Assembly: GCA_032622095.1 (NCBI GenBank)
Contig: CP136063.1
Coordinates: forward strand, 77,543,980-77,607,979
Reading direction: 5' to 3'
Origin: Siphonodentalium dalli
Lineage: Eukaryota; Mollusca; Scaphopoda; Gadilida; Siphonodentaliidae
Length of the DNA stretch: 64,000 nucleotides
Part shown: positions 1 through 10,121 of the stretch, in pieces
Numbering within the stretch: the first letter of the stretch is position 1
Layout of the letters: the number at the start of each line of letters is the position of its first letter
Notes under the pieces: model-generated
Database searches by the model: none
What the model was told of the DNA's origin: nothing
Seen by the model: the letters and a program-made list of their open reading frames with translations, nothing else
Program-made: the position numbers and the translations under genes

Positions 1-184
1 GCGTTTGTTCAAAATCATGTCTCTAAATTCCCACAGCGTGACAACTGCATGGTCAAGGTCAGAACGATCAGAGCCAGTAATAAGGTCGGTGATGCTGAGC
101 GTCAAAGTTCACAGTGTGATTTTTGAAAATGGAAAATTTCCCCAATCAAGTGATATTAGAACGCATCTGGTTAATTAATCCCGT

Positions 185-2664
185 AGGTCCGAATCGGCAT
201 CTCCAGTTTAGACCTAGTTTAAACTACCAGTTTAAACTGGGTTTTAGTAGTAAAACCAAGTTTTTCTCCACCGCTGGGACGACATAGATTTGGTCGATTG
301 CGTTACCTGTGGGCCACACTTGTCCAATTGCAAGAATAGGAGGCGTGGTCTTTCTGTTTATTATCGCTACTTGTCAATTCATTGTCCGGCCACGCGACCT
401 GTTGTCGCTATATAATCTCCTAATCAGGGGAATAACCCGTGCGCTTTGAGAAATCACGACGAATGCACGGTCTGTTGTATAACGGTTAGATATTATCTAA
501 TATCATGGACGAACGTGACTTTTGGAACTCAAAAATATCTCTTGAGGGCATGGGTGGGGGCCCACCACAAATACCCCATAGAAACACCACCACCCCGGGG
601 GTACCATCCGGACGGGTGAAAATGGGGTATGGACCATTTTTGAGAACGGGAAGGATTTCGGCGAATTTGACGGCATGACTGGGTGGCTCGCCCATAATAC
701 CCGATAGAAACATCACCCCTCACCCCGGGATAACAGGGGTATGGACGGTATGGATTTAGGCTAATTAATTTGGCAGCAGGAGTGGGTGGCACGATCTACC
801 CCTACCCACTTCTCACGGGGGGGGGGGGGGGAGGGGTCCCACCAGAGGAGGTGGAAATTGGGTACGCCCAAATACCGAATAGAAACACACAAACCCTCAC
901 CCCCGGGGAAGGGTACCTCAAATAACGCATATAAACACCCCCACCCTCACATCCGGGCGGGTGGGGTGGGTTACCACCGAGGGGTGAAGATGGGATATGA
1001 ACCATGTTCGAGAACGGTAAGGATTTCGGCCAATTTGACGACAGGGGTGTGTGGCCCGCTACAAATATCCCATATAGACACCCTACCCTCATCCCTGGAG
1101 GGTACCACCCTGCTGGGTGAAAATGGGGTATGGAGCATTTTATGCATTATTCGCAAAAACATGACCTGTTGGTCAATATTACGGCATGTGTGGGTGGCCC
1201 GCCCCAAATACCCCATATAATGGAGTATGGACCGTTATCGAGAACGGTAAGGATTTCGGCCAATATGACGTCATTGTGGGCGGTCCGCCCTCAAATATAG
1301 TCATAGAAACACCCCACCCTTACCGCGTGTGAAAATGGGGTCCGGTGGGGGTGGGGTGTTTCTATGGGTGGCATTTGGGATTTGCCACCCACCGTTCTCG
1401 AAAATGGTCCATACCCCATTTCACCCCCTCGGGGTGGTACCTCCGGGTGGGGGTGTTTCTAGGGGGTAGTTGGAGCGGGCTACCCACACTGCTGACGTCA
1501 AATTGACCGAAATCCTTACCGTTCTCGAAAATGGTCCATACCCCATTTTCACCTCCTGGGGTGGTTCCCCCAGCGTTCAGGGGTGGGCTGTTTCTATGGG
1601 ACATTTGAGCGGGCCATCCATCCATGCCGTCAATTGGCCGAAATCCTTACCAGTCTCGAAAATAGTCCATATCCCACGTTCACCCCGTCGGTGGTACCCC
1701 CCCCCCCCCCACCGGATGTGAGGGGTGGGGTGTTTCTACGGGTTATTTGGGGCGAGCCACCCACCCATACTATCAAATTGGCCGAAATCCTTACAGTTCT
1801 CCAAAATAGCCCACACTCCACCCCCTCAGGGTGGCCGTTACCCTCCCCCGGGTGAAGGCTGGGGTGTCTCTGATAGGTATTTGGGCGGGCCACCAACCCA
1901 TGCGTCAAATTGACCGAAAGAGACCTTTTTGTGAATAAGGAATCAGTTTCAAAAGTCATGTTCGTGTCTAACGTGTCAATCTGATCAGTCCGATCCCGCC
2001 ATGCTCTCAGCCGCCAAATCGACATCCGAACGAGCGAATTGCAAACAGACATGTATAGCAAGAAATCATCCATCACACTGGCACATATTTTGTTAGAATT
2101 TATCTCATAAGTACCGACATCGCCTCCCCGAATTCCACTAAGACTCTCCTGCATCTACATTGAGTGACAAACGCCCGCGCATAAACGCCTCCCCCAATTC
2201 AAAATAAACACTCCCATATTCACGAAGAAACAACATCAATATTGGGCGAAAAATATCGGCCGAATAATTAAACCAAAAAAACTAGGTTTTAGTCAAACCT
2301 GGGGTAGGGTGGTTTAACTTTGAATTTTTTTCAAAGTATATTTAAAGGTGTATGTTCGAGGCGAGACGTATGGTACGTATAAATCATATATAACTAAGCT
2401 TATACTGATGATTATATAGCCAATTCACCACAAACAATTAGTAATATTACCATAACTTTATCACGTTAATAAAACCTAGTTTCAACTTAAACTGAGTTTA
2501 TCACAAAACTTGGTTTAAGTACGCTAAAACCCAGTTTTACTCCCAAAAACCTGGTTTAACTACTGTAAAACCAAGTTTAAACCCTACTTAAACCTAGTTT
2601 AAACTGGAGTTAAACCTGGTCTAGAATAAAACCTAGTCTAAACCAGAGATGCCGATTCGGACCT
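185..2664. mobile_element. TIR-bounded 2.5-kb non-autonomous element with satellite core
   Basis: Terminal inverted repeats at 185-213 and about 2636-2664 share about 29 bases with two mismatches; the outer end reads AGGTCCGAATCGGCATCTC. Inside each end are many short copies of AAACCTAGTTTAAACT-like and TAAAACCAAGTTT-like motifs (about 200-270, 2280-2320 and 2465-2640). The centre is a head-to-head minisatellite. No transposase frame is visible, and I could not define a target-site duplication. The ORFs inside (for example 786-1220 and 1630-2154) follow the repeat and look like artefacts. Superfamily unknown. Confidence 0.65.
540..1930. repeat. Head-to-head minisatellite (about 120-145 bp units)
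   Basis: Units contain GTATGGACCATTTT, GAGAACGGTAAGGATTTCGG, a GTGGGTGGCCCGCC-like block and a CACCCCACCCTCACCCC-like block. Forward units have anchors near 622, 990, 1128 and 1222. From about 1360 the same unit runs reversed (CCGAAATCCTTACC / TTCTCGAAAATGGTCCATAC), with anchors near 1396, 1510, 1640 and 1785. The switch point is near 1345. Runs of G (about 819-832) and C (about 1697-1710) mark slippage. Confidence 0.8.
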
Positions 2665-3250
2665 TAATGTTCCACATTTCTCATGTTTTGAATAAGTTCT
2701 GAATTTCATATTTGAAAAAATTCAAATTGAATAAAAGATGGAGGAGCGGCTTGGCCACAAACGGGCTTATTTTCCGAGTTTAAATTTTCTCGGACGAATG
2801 TAGAAGATGTCAGCTTCATAATCCGCCCTGCTGTGAAATTTGAGAGTGGTGCCGTTGCTATGGAAACGGCGTATAAACAAAATACAGGAACATTTTGAGG
2901 AAAACATTCAATGCACGGTATTGTTAGGGGAAACTTATTTGTTATGTCTTTATATTCGCTCTCTGCTTGCGTGCGTGTCTGTATTCCGCACTCCCTCTCC
3001 TAGAGGACAACTGTTCGGCATAAATAGAAAAGTCTATAAATATTCACGTATTTTCGACCATTTAAGTGACAAGAAAGAATTACTTCCTGTTTGTTTAATA
3101 AGCAGACGAGAGTAATGTAAAATATTCATACTCCCAAAGTATTGGGAGACGTTCCTTTCACGGCACTAACTGTTTGATTGTGTTTACGCAGTCAGTCTGC
3201 TACGAACCTGTATTGCTGCATATAGAGCTATATGTTTACAGAATTACCCA
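2665..3250. other. No recognisable gene
   Basis: Unique-looking AT-rich DNA right of the TIR element. A 91-codon frame at 2840-3115 has no recognisable motif, and no splice-flanked exon was seen. Confidence 0.5.
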
Positions 3251-3253
3251 GAC

Positions 3254-3448
3254 ATGTCAATATTGACATCACAATGGTGTCTAGAGCATCATTCCAACAT
3301 ATCTAATTTAAATCCAATCGTTAACATTTGGGTATCTCTGTGTAGATCAGTGTATCTGAGCGACCTGGCTGTTCAGTGGAGAAAGGAATTGACGCATTTT
3401 GCAGACACAATACGATGGGCAAACTCCACGCAGCGCCCTCTACGTTAG
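3254..3448 (+). pseudogene. Tc1/mariner-like transposase C-terminal relic
   Basis: The 64-codon frame contains NLNPIVNIWVSLCRSVY followed by LSDLAVQWRKELTHFADTI. This resembles the C-terminal end of Tc1/mariner DDE transposases, where SPDLNPIEHxWDxLxRxV precedes a helix with WxxIPxxxIxxLI. The catalytic glutamate after NPI is replaced by valine, and the usual linker after the RxV block is missing, so this copy could not be active. No upstream DDE domain and no TIRs were recognised. The match is short, so this is a family-level inference; a chance resemblance remains possible. Confidence 0.42.
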
Positions 3449-4427
3449 CACTGCGATATAGCACTGCAACAAGGATGGTCCTTTGTGGACCGATACATCT
3501 ATTTTTACATATCGTCGGAAATATTTAGTAACCTATTATCTTATTTGACCACCAAAAGTTTGCAATAATGGTAATGTTTTCGGTATTGATAAGAACAATA
3601 TAGACTGAGCCAGACATAGACAATTTTAATCCTAAAACATAAGAACTAAGAACACGTAAGAAATATTTACCAAATGTCCTTATGGCAGTGATATCTCAGA
3701 GGAGCGATGGGAGATAACTCTGCCTGGAGTTTGTACGGTTGTAGGGTTGATCGAACGCCCCGGTGTAGAGCACCCTGAATCTTTTCTCTCGCTGAAATGT
3801 TTTATATTTGTGTTCTAAAACAGATTTGTATCATTGTTTTATATATTCTTAACATGCTATATATACTTTCACACCATGGTAGACAGCTCAGACTTCATTT
3901 TTATCACTCCAACATCGTGACAACCATGTTTCACACAGGCGCCGCCATTTTGAATTTTCTGAAAACTTTGTGAATAATTACAACATAAGCTTCACTTAAT
4001 AAGGGCTAAACTGTGAACTTATAGACGATATATATATACACTGTATGTGTGCACTGGTAAGACCATAATTAATTAGTGACAAGGTACTCATCTTGTAGGG
4101 TGCAGAATCCGTTGGCCGGGATTGACTAGCCGCAGCAGACACACCACATACAAAGACGAGGTACCCTTTCCCCACCCAGTGCACACTATCCAGAAATCTA
4201 TATATGTACATTCTAAAAACTCCAATCAGGCATATATGCGGTGCCACTGAGGATCTCCATCTTATTCACTATCACTGTTCTATTGCCCCACCACACCATC
4301 GCTATCAAATAGCTATATATAGACTGTTATAGACAGTCCATAATCCTACAGCAACTTGAGTATACTCTCGTGTCTCGACTCAGAAATTCACATACAACAC
4401 CACAAGGTGTGAATACTGCTGACATAA
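3449..4427. other. No gene; left copy of a 23-bp direct repeat
   Basis: No coding feature recognised. Positions 4111-4133 read GTTGGCCGGGATTG(A)CTAGCCGC and recur at 5226-5248 with one difference, bracketing the SGNH-like ORF. They may be internal or terminal repeats of its parent element. Confidence 0.5.
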
Positions 4428-5114
4428 ATGAGCTTGTCAAAGCTACAAATATATATGAATGAGCCACTTATCACCTCTCCAGTTATCCAAATATCAATAC
4501 ATGTGATACTATCTGATAGTAAAGGTCACTATATTGAAAGTGAAATCGGTTCAAAGCCTCAACAAATCGTATTCTGGAAAAATTCCAGCGTCAAGATAAA
4601 AACAGAAACATCGTGGCTTCATACCAACATACGCCACAAAATACGAAAACTACGCCAGAGAGCAGAAGAACAGATTAAAAATATAACCATCTTCATCTGG
4701 CTAGGCACCTGCGATATAACAGCCAAAGACTTTACAAATAACACCATATATCTAGCTGAACCAGACACCAGCAAAGCTACAAGCTAAATTCTGGGCAAAT
4801 ACAACGAACTGCTAGCAGAAATATTAAGGTACCCGAATGTTACACCTGTTATTCTAGAAGTACCAATATATTCTATAAGTCAACATAATAGTATACAGAC
4901 AGGTGCAGATCCAACACCCTACAAAGAAGACGAGACCTTGTTTCAGCAAATCGAAGCAGTGAACGAGGGAATTCGCGAGCTGAACGAAAAGAAAGGAGTT
5001 GGACGGAGTGTTTCACCCAGATTCACACTTGACCTTCAGGCAATACGTGGCATCCACGTAAGGGGAGTATATATAATATACCACAACTTCTCCCTACTCT
5101 CAAAGTGTGGATGA
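4428..5114 (+). pseudogene. SGNH-hydrolase-like ORF of a presumed retroelement, one in-frame stop
   Basis: The frame runs 228 codons from ATG 4428 to TGA 5112-5114, broken once by TAA at 4785-4787. Both sides read smoothly, so this was one protein of about 228 residues. Near residue 25 it has VILSDSKG (cf. GDS block I of SGNH/GDSL hydrolases), and near residue 90 IWLGTCDIT (cf. the GxND block). After the stop come PVILEVPIYSI and a helical stretch (ETLFQQIEAVNEGIRELNEK). From memory, similar SDSKG/WLGTCD proteins occur in retroelement-associated ORFs of marine invertebrates; the exact element class is not determined. Flanking 23-bp direct repeats at 4111 and 5226 may belong to it. A recently broken host gene is less likely because no splice structure is seen. 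Confidence 0.6.
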
Positions 5115-5225
5115 GAAGAATCCAGGAGAAAATAAACGGGCTCTGCTACTATTAGCCAATAATATCAAGCGCTAAGAAACAACCAACTGACAATGGAGGG
5201 CAATGATGACAATGTGGAAGAGTAC

Positions 5226-5248
5226 GTTGGCCGGGATTGCCTAGCCGC
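5226..5248 (+). repeat. 23-bp direct repeat, right copy
   Basis: Matches 4111-4133 with one mismatch (GTTGGCCGGGATTGCCTAGCC core). Confidence 0.6.
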
Positions 5249-5988
5249 GTTTCCAACATAGTCACAAAACCCAATTCATAACAAAGACACTGGAACACTG
5301 AGCAGCTATGTAACACCAAAAAGTATGGCTCACAGCACAGAAGATACACCAATGATGACATATAACATCAAACTACCAAAGCAGCATTCAGCACCACCTA
5401 ATGAATCAAGCTATAATAGACAAAACGACTTGTCGTAACAATGTTTTTTTCGCAAATTAAAAATCATCGCTGTAAATGGCCACAATTATCGCCCACGCGT
5501 TGTTCTGGGTGCTTTATAATTGCCAGCGCGACGTCTTTTAATGAATATCATAACATTAAGAATCAATCTCACCATGAGCAAATACGGTGAAACTGCTGAT
5601 ATAGCCATGCAACACTTTACGGCACCGAGCTACACCGCGCTCACTATTTCCCCCCACAGGCCAATTGAACCGGCGCCAAGTCGAAGTTTTTCGATTACCC
5701 TTGTGTAGCAACATGAATAGCAGACGTTAATCGACTGTCATGATTCCGCGAGAATGCCCGCGAGGCTGTGATCTACTTCCGGTTGTGAACGACAGCTCTC
5801 GAGATAAGGGGCGTAATCTGCCAGTCACCAAGATAACTCCAAACAATCGCAAAGAGACGCGCTTGTTTACATAGCTGACTTAGCAGGCAATCCATTTCCA
5901 AATTATCATAAACCCATTTTCTTTCCTGTTTTGCTGACATTGCTGTTTTGAAGAATTGCTGAATGATAGGAAAACACTAATGACGAGC
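5249..5988. other. No recognisable gene
   Basis: A 62-codon frame at 5520-5708 lacks recognisable motifs. Nothing repetitive was identified with confidence up to the TTAA at 5989. Confidence 0.5.
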
Positions 5989-6885
5989 TTAACCCTTTAC
6001 CCAACAAACCGGCCAAAAACGTCCAAATAAAGCTTCAACAGCCTAAATTATCTTGGGTCTGTCTCAATAAAACCATACAAATATGGATATCATTGGAAAC
6101 GGCTCATTGACCACATTGTGATGGTTATAGTTATGCCCTGTGCCAATGCATTCTCTTATATATGCGAGTCGACCATAGGTCGCCTCGCATATATAAGAGA
6201 ATGCATTGGCCTAAAAAAAATCTTTTTTTAACACTTTTTACCATTTTTTCTTACATTCTTTAACAATTTTATAATTTTTAATGTGTTAAAGGCACGTGCG
6301 GCCTTAGTTGTCGAAAATATTCATATTTGTTCCAATCACCGTAAACAGAAAAACATTAAAACGCATACAGTTTCGTCCATATATACCATGACATTGCGTA
6401 AACAGCATGTTATCATAAAGACCTACTATAGTTTACCTAAACAAGTGCCTGATTGTGTTACATAAGATAGCACAATGCTACTGGTTGATCACACACAAAT
6501 GGCATAAACGCTCTTTATTAGTTCCATATTAGGAATTCACCAACAAAGAACGCTCTTTATGTTTACCATCATAATATAAACAAACACCAGAAAAGTAACT
6601 TTTTAAGCTTTTGTTTACATAACAATGGTCAAATATATGACAATAACATACTGTTTATGCGATATTTCTTATTTGTATACGGACAAAGTCTGTCTACATT
6701 TTGATGTTCTTTCTGTTTGTGGCGGTTTTTGATGGGTGGAAATATTTTCACAGGATACCCACCACCAAGGCCAACCGTATCTTTAAGCCAATGCATTCTC
6801 TTATATATGCGAGGCGACCTATGGTCGACTCGCATATATAAGAGAATGCATTGGCACAGGGCCGTTCTGTTGGGTAAAGGGTTAA
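5989..6885. mobile_element. TTAA-flanked double-hairpin MITE (family 1, copy A) split by a second MITE
   Basis: Starts TTAA-CCCTTTACCCAACA and ends TGTTGGGTAAAGGG-TTAA, so the TSD is TTAA and the TIR begins CCCTTTACCC. It holds two 67-bp hairpins, 6143-6209 and 6788-6854 (arms CCAATGCATTCTCTTATATA), in opposite orientation. Between them is an AT-rich spacer into which family 2 MITE 6286-6786 has inserted. No coding capacity. TTAA target use is typical of the piggyBac superfamily; the driver is not in this window. Confidence 0.85.
6286..6786 (+). mobile_element. Family 2 MITE, copy 1 (about 500 bp, TTAA TSD)
   Basis: Bounded by TTAA on both sides. The left end reads AAAGGCACGTGCGGCC, and the right end is the reverse of AAAGGTACGGTTGGCC, giving an imperfect TIR. 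Other copies lie at 7740-8241 (same strand) and 19935-20435 (opposite strand). The small ORFs inside are not conserved as protein. Confidence 0.9.
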
Positions 6886-7666
6886 CCCATTCTATACTAA
6901 ATACTTAACGGCGAGTAGTTCCTTTACATGTATAGGTCCAATCATGGAATATGCGAGTATAGTGTCTGGGCTGGAGCAGTTACTTAAACAACTTGATGAT
7001 GTAGAATACGAGGCTGCACGAATAATAAGTGGCTGCACGAGATCAGTATCCCACAAACGTCTACTAACCGAAATGGGTTGGGGAACACTCTCAGATAGAA
7101 GGCAATTAAAGCGTTTTTCACTTTTTCATAACATTGTCAATCACAAAGCCCAAATATTTGGTGGACTTACTGCCCCCAAATTTTCTGACATAAGTGATCA
7201 TGATACGAGATTTGCGTCAAACTTTATCCATTTTAAACCCAATTCCAAACGAATTGAGTCTACATTCATGCCAACGTGTGTAAAAAACTGGAATGCAACC
7301 AAAATTGAGACTCGAGATCTCCGCCACCTTTGTTATGTAAACAAAATTAAATCTATAACACCCCTGTATATAGATTACGATGTGAATGTAGTAACTTGCT
7401 ATCCGATAAGGTTCTAAATCACATTGCAAATTCAAAAGACTGCACCTGTGGAAACGGTGAAGAAAATGCCTTTCATTATTTCTTTGATTGCCACCTACAT
7501 TCAATCCCAAGAATTCGTCTATTGAATAAATTACTTCCTTACAACATTTATTCATTAAAGATTTAGCTTTTTGGAGATCCTGCTCTTCCTTATTGTGACA
7601 ACATGAACATTTTCTTAGCTGTACAGTCATTCATTCATACGCGAGACAAATCAGGATTCTTTTGAC
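6886..7666 (+). pseudogene. Non-LTR retrotransposon reverse transcriptase, C-terminal relic
   Basis: Reading begins right after the MITE and gives GPIMEYASIVSG then EAARIISGCT, LLTEMGWGTLSDRR and KRFSLFHNIVNHK. These are hallmarks of the region after the catalytic core in CR1/Jockey-type LINE ORF2 (cf. PIxEYAsxVW, AARivtG, LSxRR). A frameshift near 7405 moves to the frame CTCGNGEENAFHYFFDC, a CxC...H...C knuckle usual near the ORF2 end, then stops, then DPALPYCDNMNIFLAVQSFI. The ATG at 6944 is internal. The catalytic part is absent upstream, and the left edge coincides with MITE copy A. Not functional. Confidence 0.8.
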
Positions 7667-7739
7667 TAACTCTGCTAAATAATGATAAAAAAAACATGTA
7701 TAGGTCGTTTGTTGAACTTATTTGAGCATTTTGCACAAA

Positions 7740-8241
7740 TTAAAGGCACGTGACGCCTTTGTTGTCGAAAATATTCATATTTGTTCCAAATACTGTAAAC
7801 AGAAAAACATTAAAACGCATACAGTTTCGTTCATATATCCCATGACCATCGCGTAAACAGCATGTTATCGTAAAGACCTACTACATTTTACCTAAGCAAG
7901 AGTCTGATTGTGTTACAGAAGACCGCACAATGCAACTGTCTAATCACACACAAATGATATAAACGCTCTTTATTACTTCCATATCAGGAATTCACCAACA
8001 AAGAACGCTCTTTATGTTTACCATCATAATATAAACAAAGGCCAGAAAAGTAACTTTTTATGCTTTTGTTTACATAACAATGGTCAAACATATGACAATA
8101 ACATACTGTTAATGCGATATTTCTTATTTGTATACGGACAAAGTCTATCTACATTTTGATGTTCTTTCTGTTTGTGGCGGTTTTTGACGGGTGGAGATAT
8201 TTTCACAGGATACCCACCGCCAAGGCCAACCGTACCTTTAA
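7740..8241 (+). mobile_element. Family 2 MITE, copy 2
   Basis: Same length and termini as 6286-6786 (left AAAGGCACGTGACGCC, right GGCCAACCGTACCTTT), TTAA on both sides. Close identity to copy 1 along the whole length by eye. Confidence 0.9.
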
Positions 8242-8243
8242 TA

Positions 8244-8387
8244 TTAATCCTTCTGCAATTATTTTGTATGTTCGTCCATCTCTCGTCTACTTACATTACC
8301 TGAGCACCTATACAAATAAATAATATACCATTGCAATGTATTCTTTTATAACTGGTTCGGGGAGCCATTTAGTATAGGAAGGATTAA
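8244..8387. mobile_element. Possible small TTAA-flanked element
   Basis: TTAA-TCCTTC at the left and GAAGGA-TTAA at the right enclose 144 bp. The TIR is only about 6-8 bases, so this is a weak call made because its neighbours use TTAA sites. Confidence 0.3.
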
Positions 8388-8949
8388 GGATCCGATGCGG
8401 TTAGGAGCTTTGTACATGTATCAGTAAATCTCGGTTTGGCTACTTTCCTTACAGTTTCCAAAACAATCCCAAGTGATTCGTGAACTAATCTATAACGGAC
8501 TTTCTGTGCCTCTACTCTGGAAAACTAATTATAAGTCATAAGAATTGCCACTTCGGAGAAGTGGTCGTTTTTCTCCCAGCCTGATTTGAATAAAGGTCGC
8601 ATGACATCAGAAACGGAAACACGTTTTAGCGCTACATCAACTAGTTCGTTCAGAAATATAAGTATTATATGCTTTCTATGCAGTTTGTATACATAAATTC
8701 CCTGCCTATAAGACGAATAAAGGCGTCCAAATGAGATATGGTCACTTGTGGGGACAGCAAATATAAGCATTACAGGTTTACAGCCGAATCATAATCCTAG
8801 TTCTACAGTAGGAACACAATATTATCTATGCTATTGTATTATACATGATGTGGGTTAAAATATTATTAAACCAAATCATGTGGAGATAGAGCGAACTCAG
8901 AAGTCGAAGAATTATGAGAACTTAAAATTTCACATGAATGCAAAGAATG
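8388..8949. other. No recognisable gene
   Basis: An 81-codon minus-strand frame (8525-8770) shows no motif I recognise. Confidence 0.5.
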
Positions 8950-9576
8950 GCAGATGTCATAATAACTCCACAAGCGGTACAAAGAAAACTTCACCATCTC
9001 AACTCATATATTAGTAGTGGCTGGCCCCGACAACGTACACCCAAAGGTTCTTAAAAATATATCGAACGAACTATCCCATCCTCTAGCAATGCTTTTCAAC
9101 AGATTTTTAACAGAAGGGTAAATTCCTTTATGATGGAAACAAACTTCAGTTACATACATTTCTAATAAGGGAATACAATCCGAGTCACGAAACCACCGTC
9201 CCACCAGCTTGACTTGCATAATCAGCAAAATACTGAAATCCTTCGCCAACGACGCTATCATTGGCTTCATTGCTCATATGGAGGAAATATATTCACCATC
9301 TTCCAACACGTTTTCCGGACAAAGCGTTTGTGAAAAACAACTGATTGAAAGTCTCCAAATCATCACCATGGCCCTGTATAACGACCAGCCCATCGATTGG
9401 AGTTGTATGGTATAGGGCAAAATGTATTGTCCTCGATTAAGGATTTATTGAAAGATAGACACCAGAGATTCGCATCAACTCTTCATTTTCGCCATTACTG
9501 AAAGACATCACCGGAGTGTCAGAAGTAAGCATCTTGGGGTCTCCATTATTTATCATCTTCATTAATGATCTTACCC
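8950..9576 (+). pseudogene. LINE reverse transcriptase core relic
   Basis: Conceptual translation with several stops and frameshifts shows ordered RT motifs. VIITPQAVQRKLHHL comes first, then GPDNVHPKVLKNISNEL from 9023 (cf. GPDgIhpxvLKel). Next are PLAMLFNRFLTEG and WKQTSVTYISNKG, then NHRPTSLTCIISKILKS (cf. NYRPVSLTsixxKIlE). LGSPLFIIFINDL follows, ending at about 9573 (cf. GSVLGPLLFiiyINDLP). In-frame stops follow FLTEG and occur later. The FADD catalytic box, expected just after INDL, is missing because a different sequence begins at about 9577. CR1/Jockey-like clade by motif style; not active. Confidence 0.8.
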
Positions 9577-10121
9577 CGTGTGGGCCAGAGGTAGACTAGG
9601 CCTACCGCGGCCCACTACGATGGTAAGAATTCCCTAATGTGGTACCCTGTTTGCCGGTGTGTGCATCCCGTGAGGCGTGGTATGGGAGTCCTGGTGGCAC
9701 AAGGGCGGCCGCACCACATGAGGCATCGACCTGCTGGTATGGCTTAGCTCATGGTCCATTTTTGTCCTAAATCTCTTCAAGACGGATGGTTGAGTTGACC
9801 CGGCTCAATCAATCGGCTGATCACGCCTCTCCAGTGTTTCAGATTCATTTGGTGTAACTGTTGTATTGCTCGTCTGATGTTTGAAGTATTGTGTTCTGTT
9901 TTTCACGTAAGATGTTTCTGTTCTCTCCTGTCTCTTTTGTGTTCGTCCTGATGATTGTTGAGTGTTGAATCCTGTATTTTCTTTTATGGCTGTCTCATAC
10001 AGTGGCTAAACAGGTCATGTACCAGTATTTAGCCCGACCAGAAGTTCGCGGTTGCTGCTGGGCTGGTTGTCGATTATTTTGCATTTTATATGACAATTTA
10101 AAATAAACACGACCTGATCGT
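9577..10121 (+). other. Probable LINE 5' untranslated leader
   Basis: Relatively GC-rich start (GTGTGGGCCAGAGGTAGAC ... GGCATCGACCTGCTGG) that then becomes T-rich, lying directly between an RT relic and the LINE ORF1 start at 10122. No ORF. The role is inferred from position only. Confidence 0.45.

Noticed and set aside
786-1220. 144-codon ORF
   Set aside because: Follows minisatellite units; codons repeat with the DNA unit rather than as a protein domain.
1630-2154. 174-codon minus-strand ORF, the longest frame in the window
   Set aside because: Most of it runs through the head-to-head satellite; the remainder has no recognisable domain and no support as an exon.
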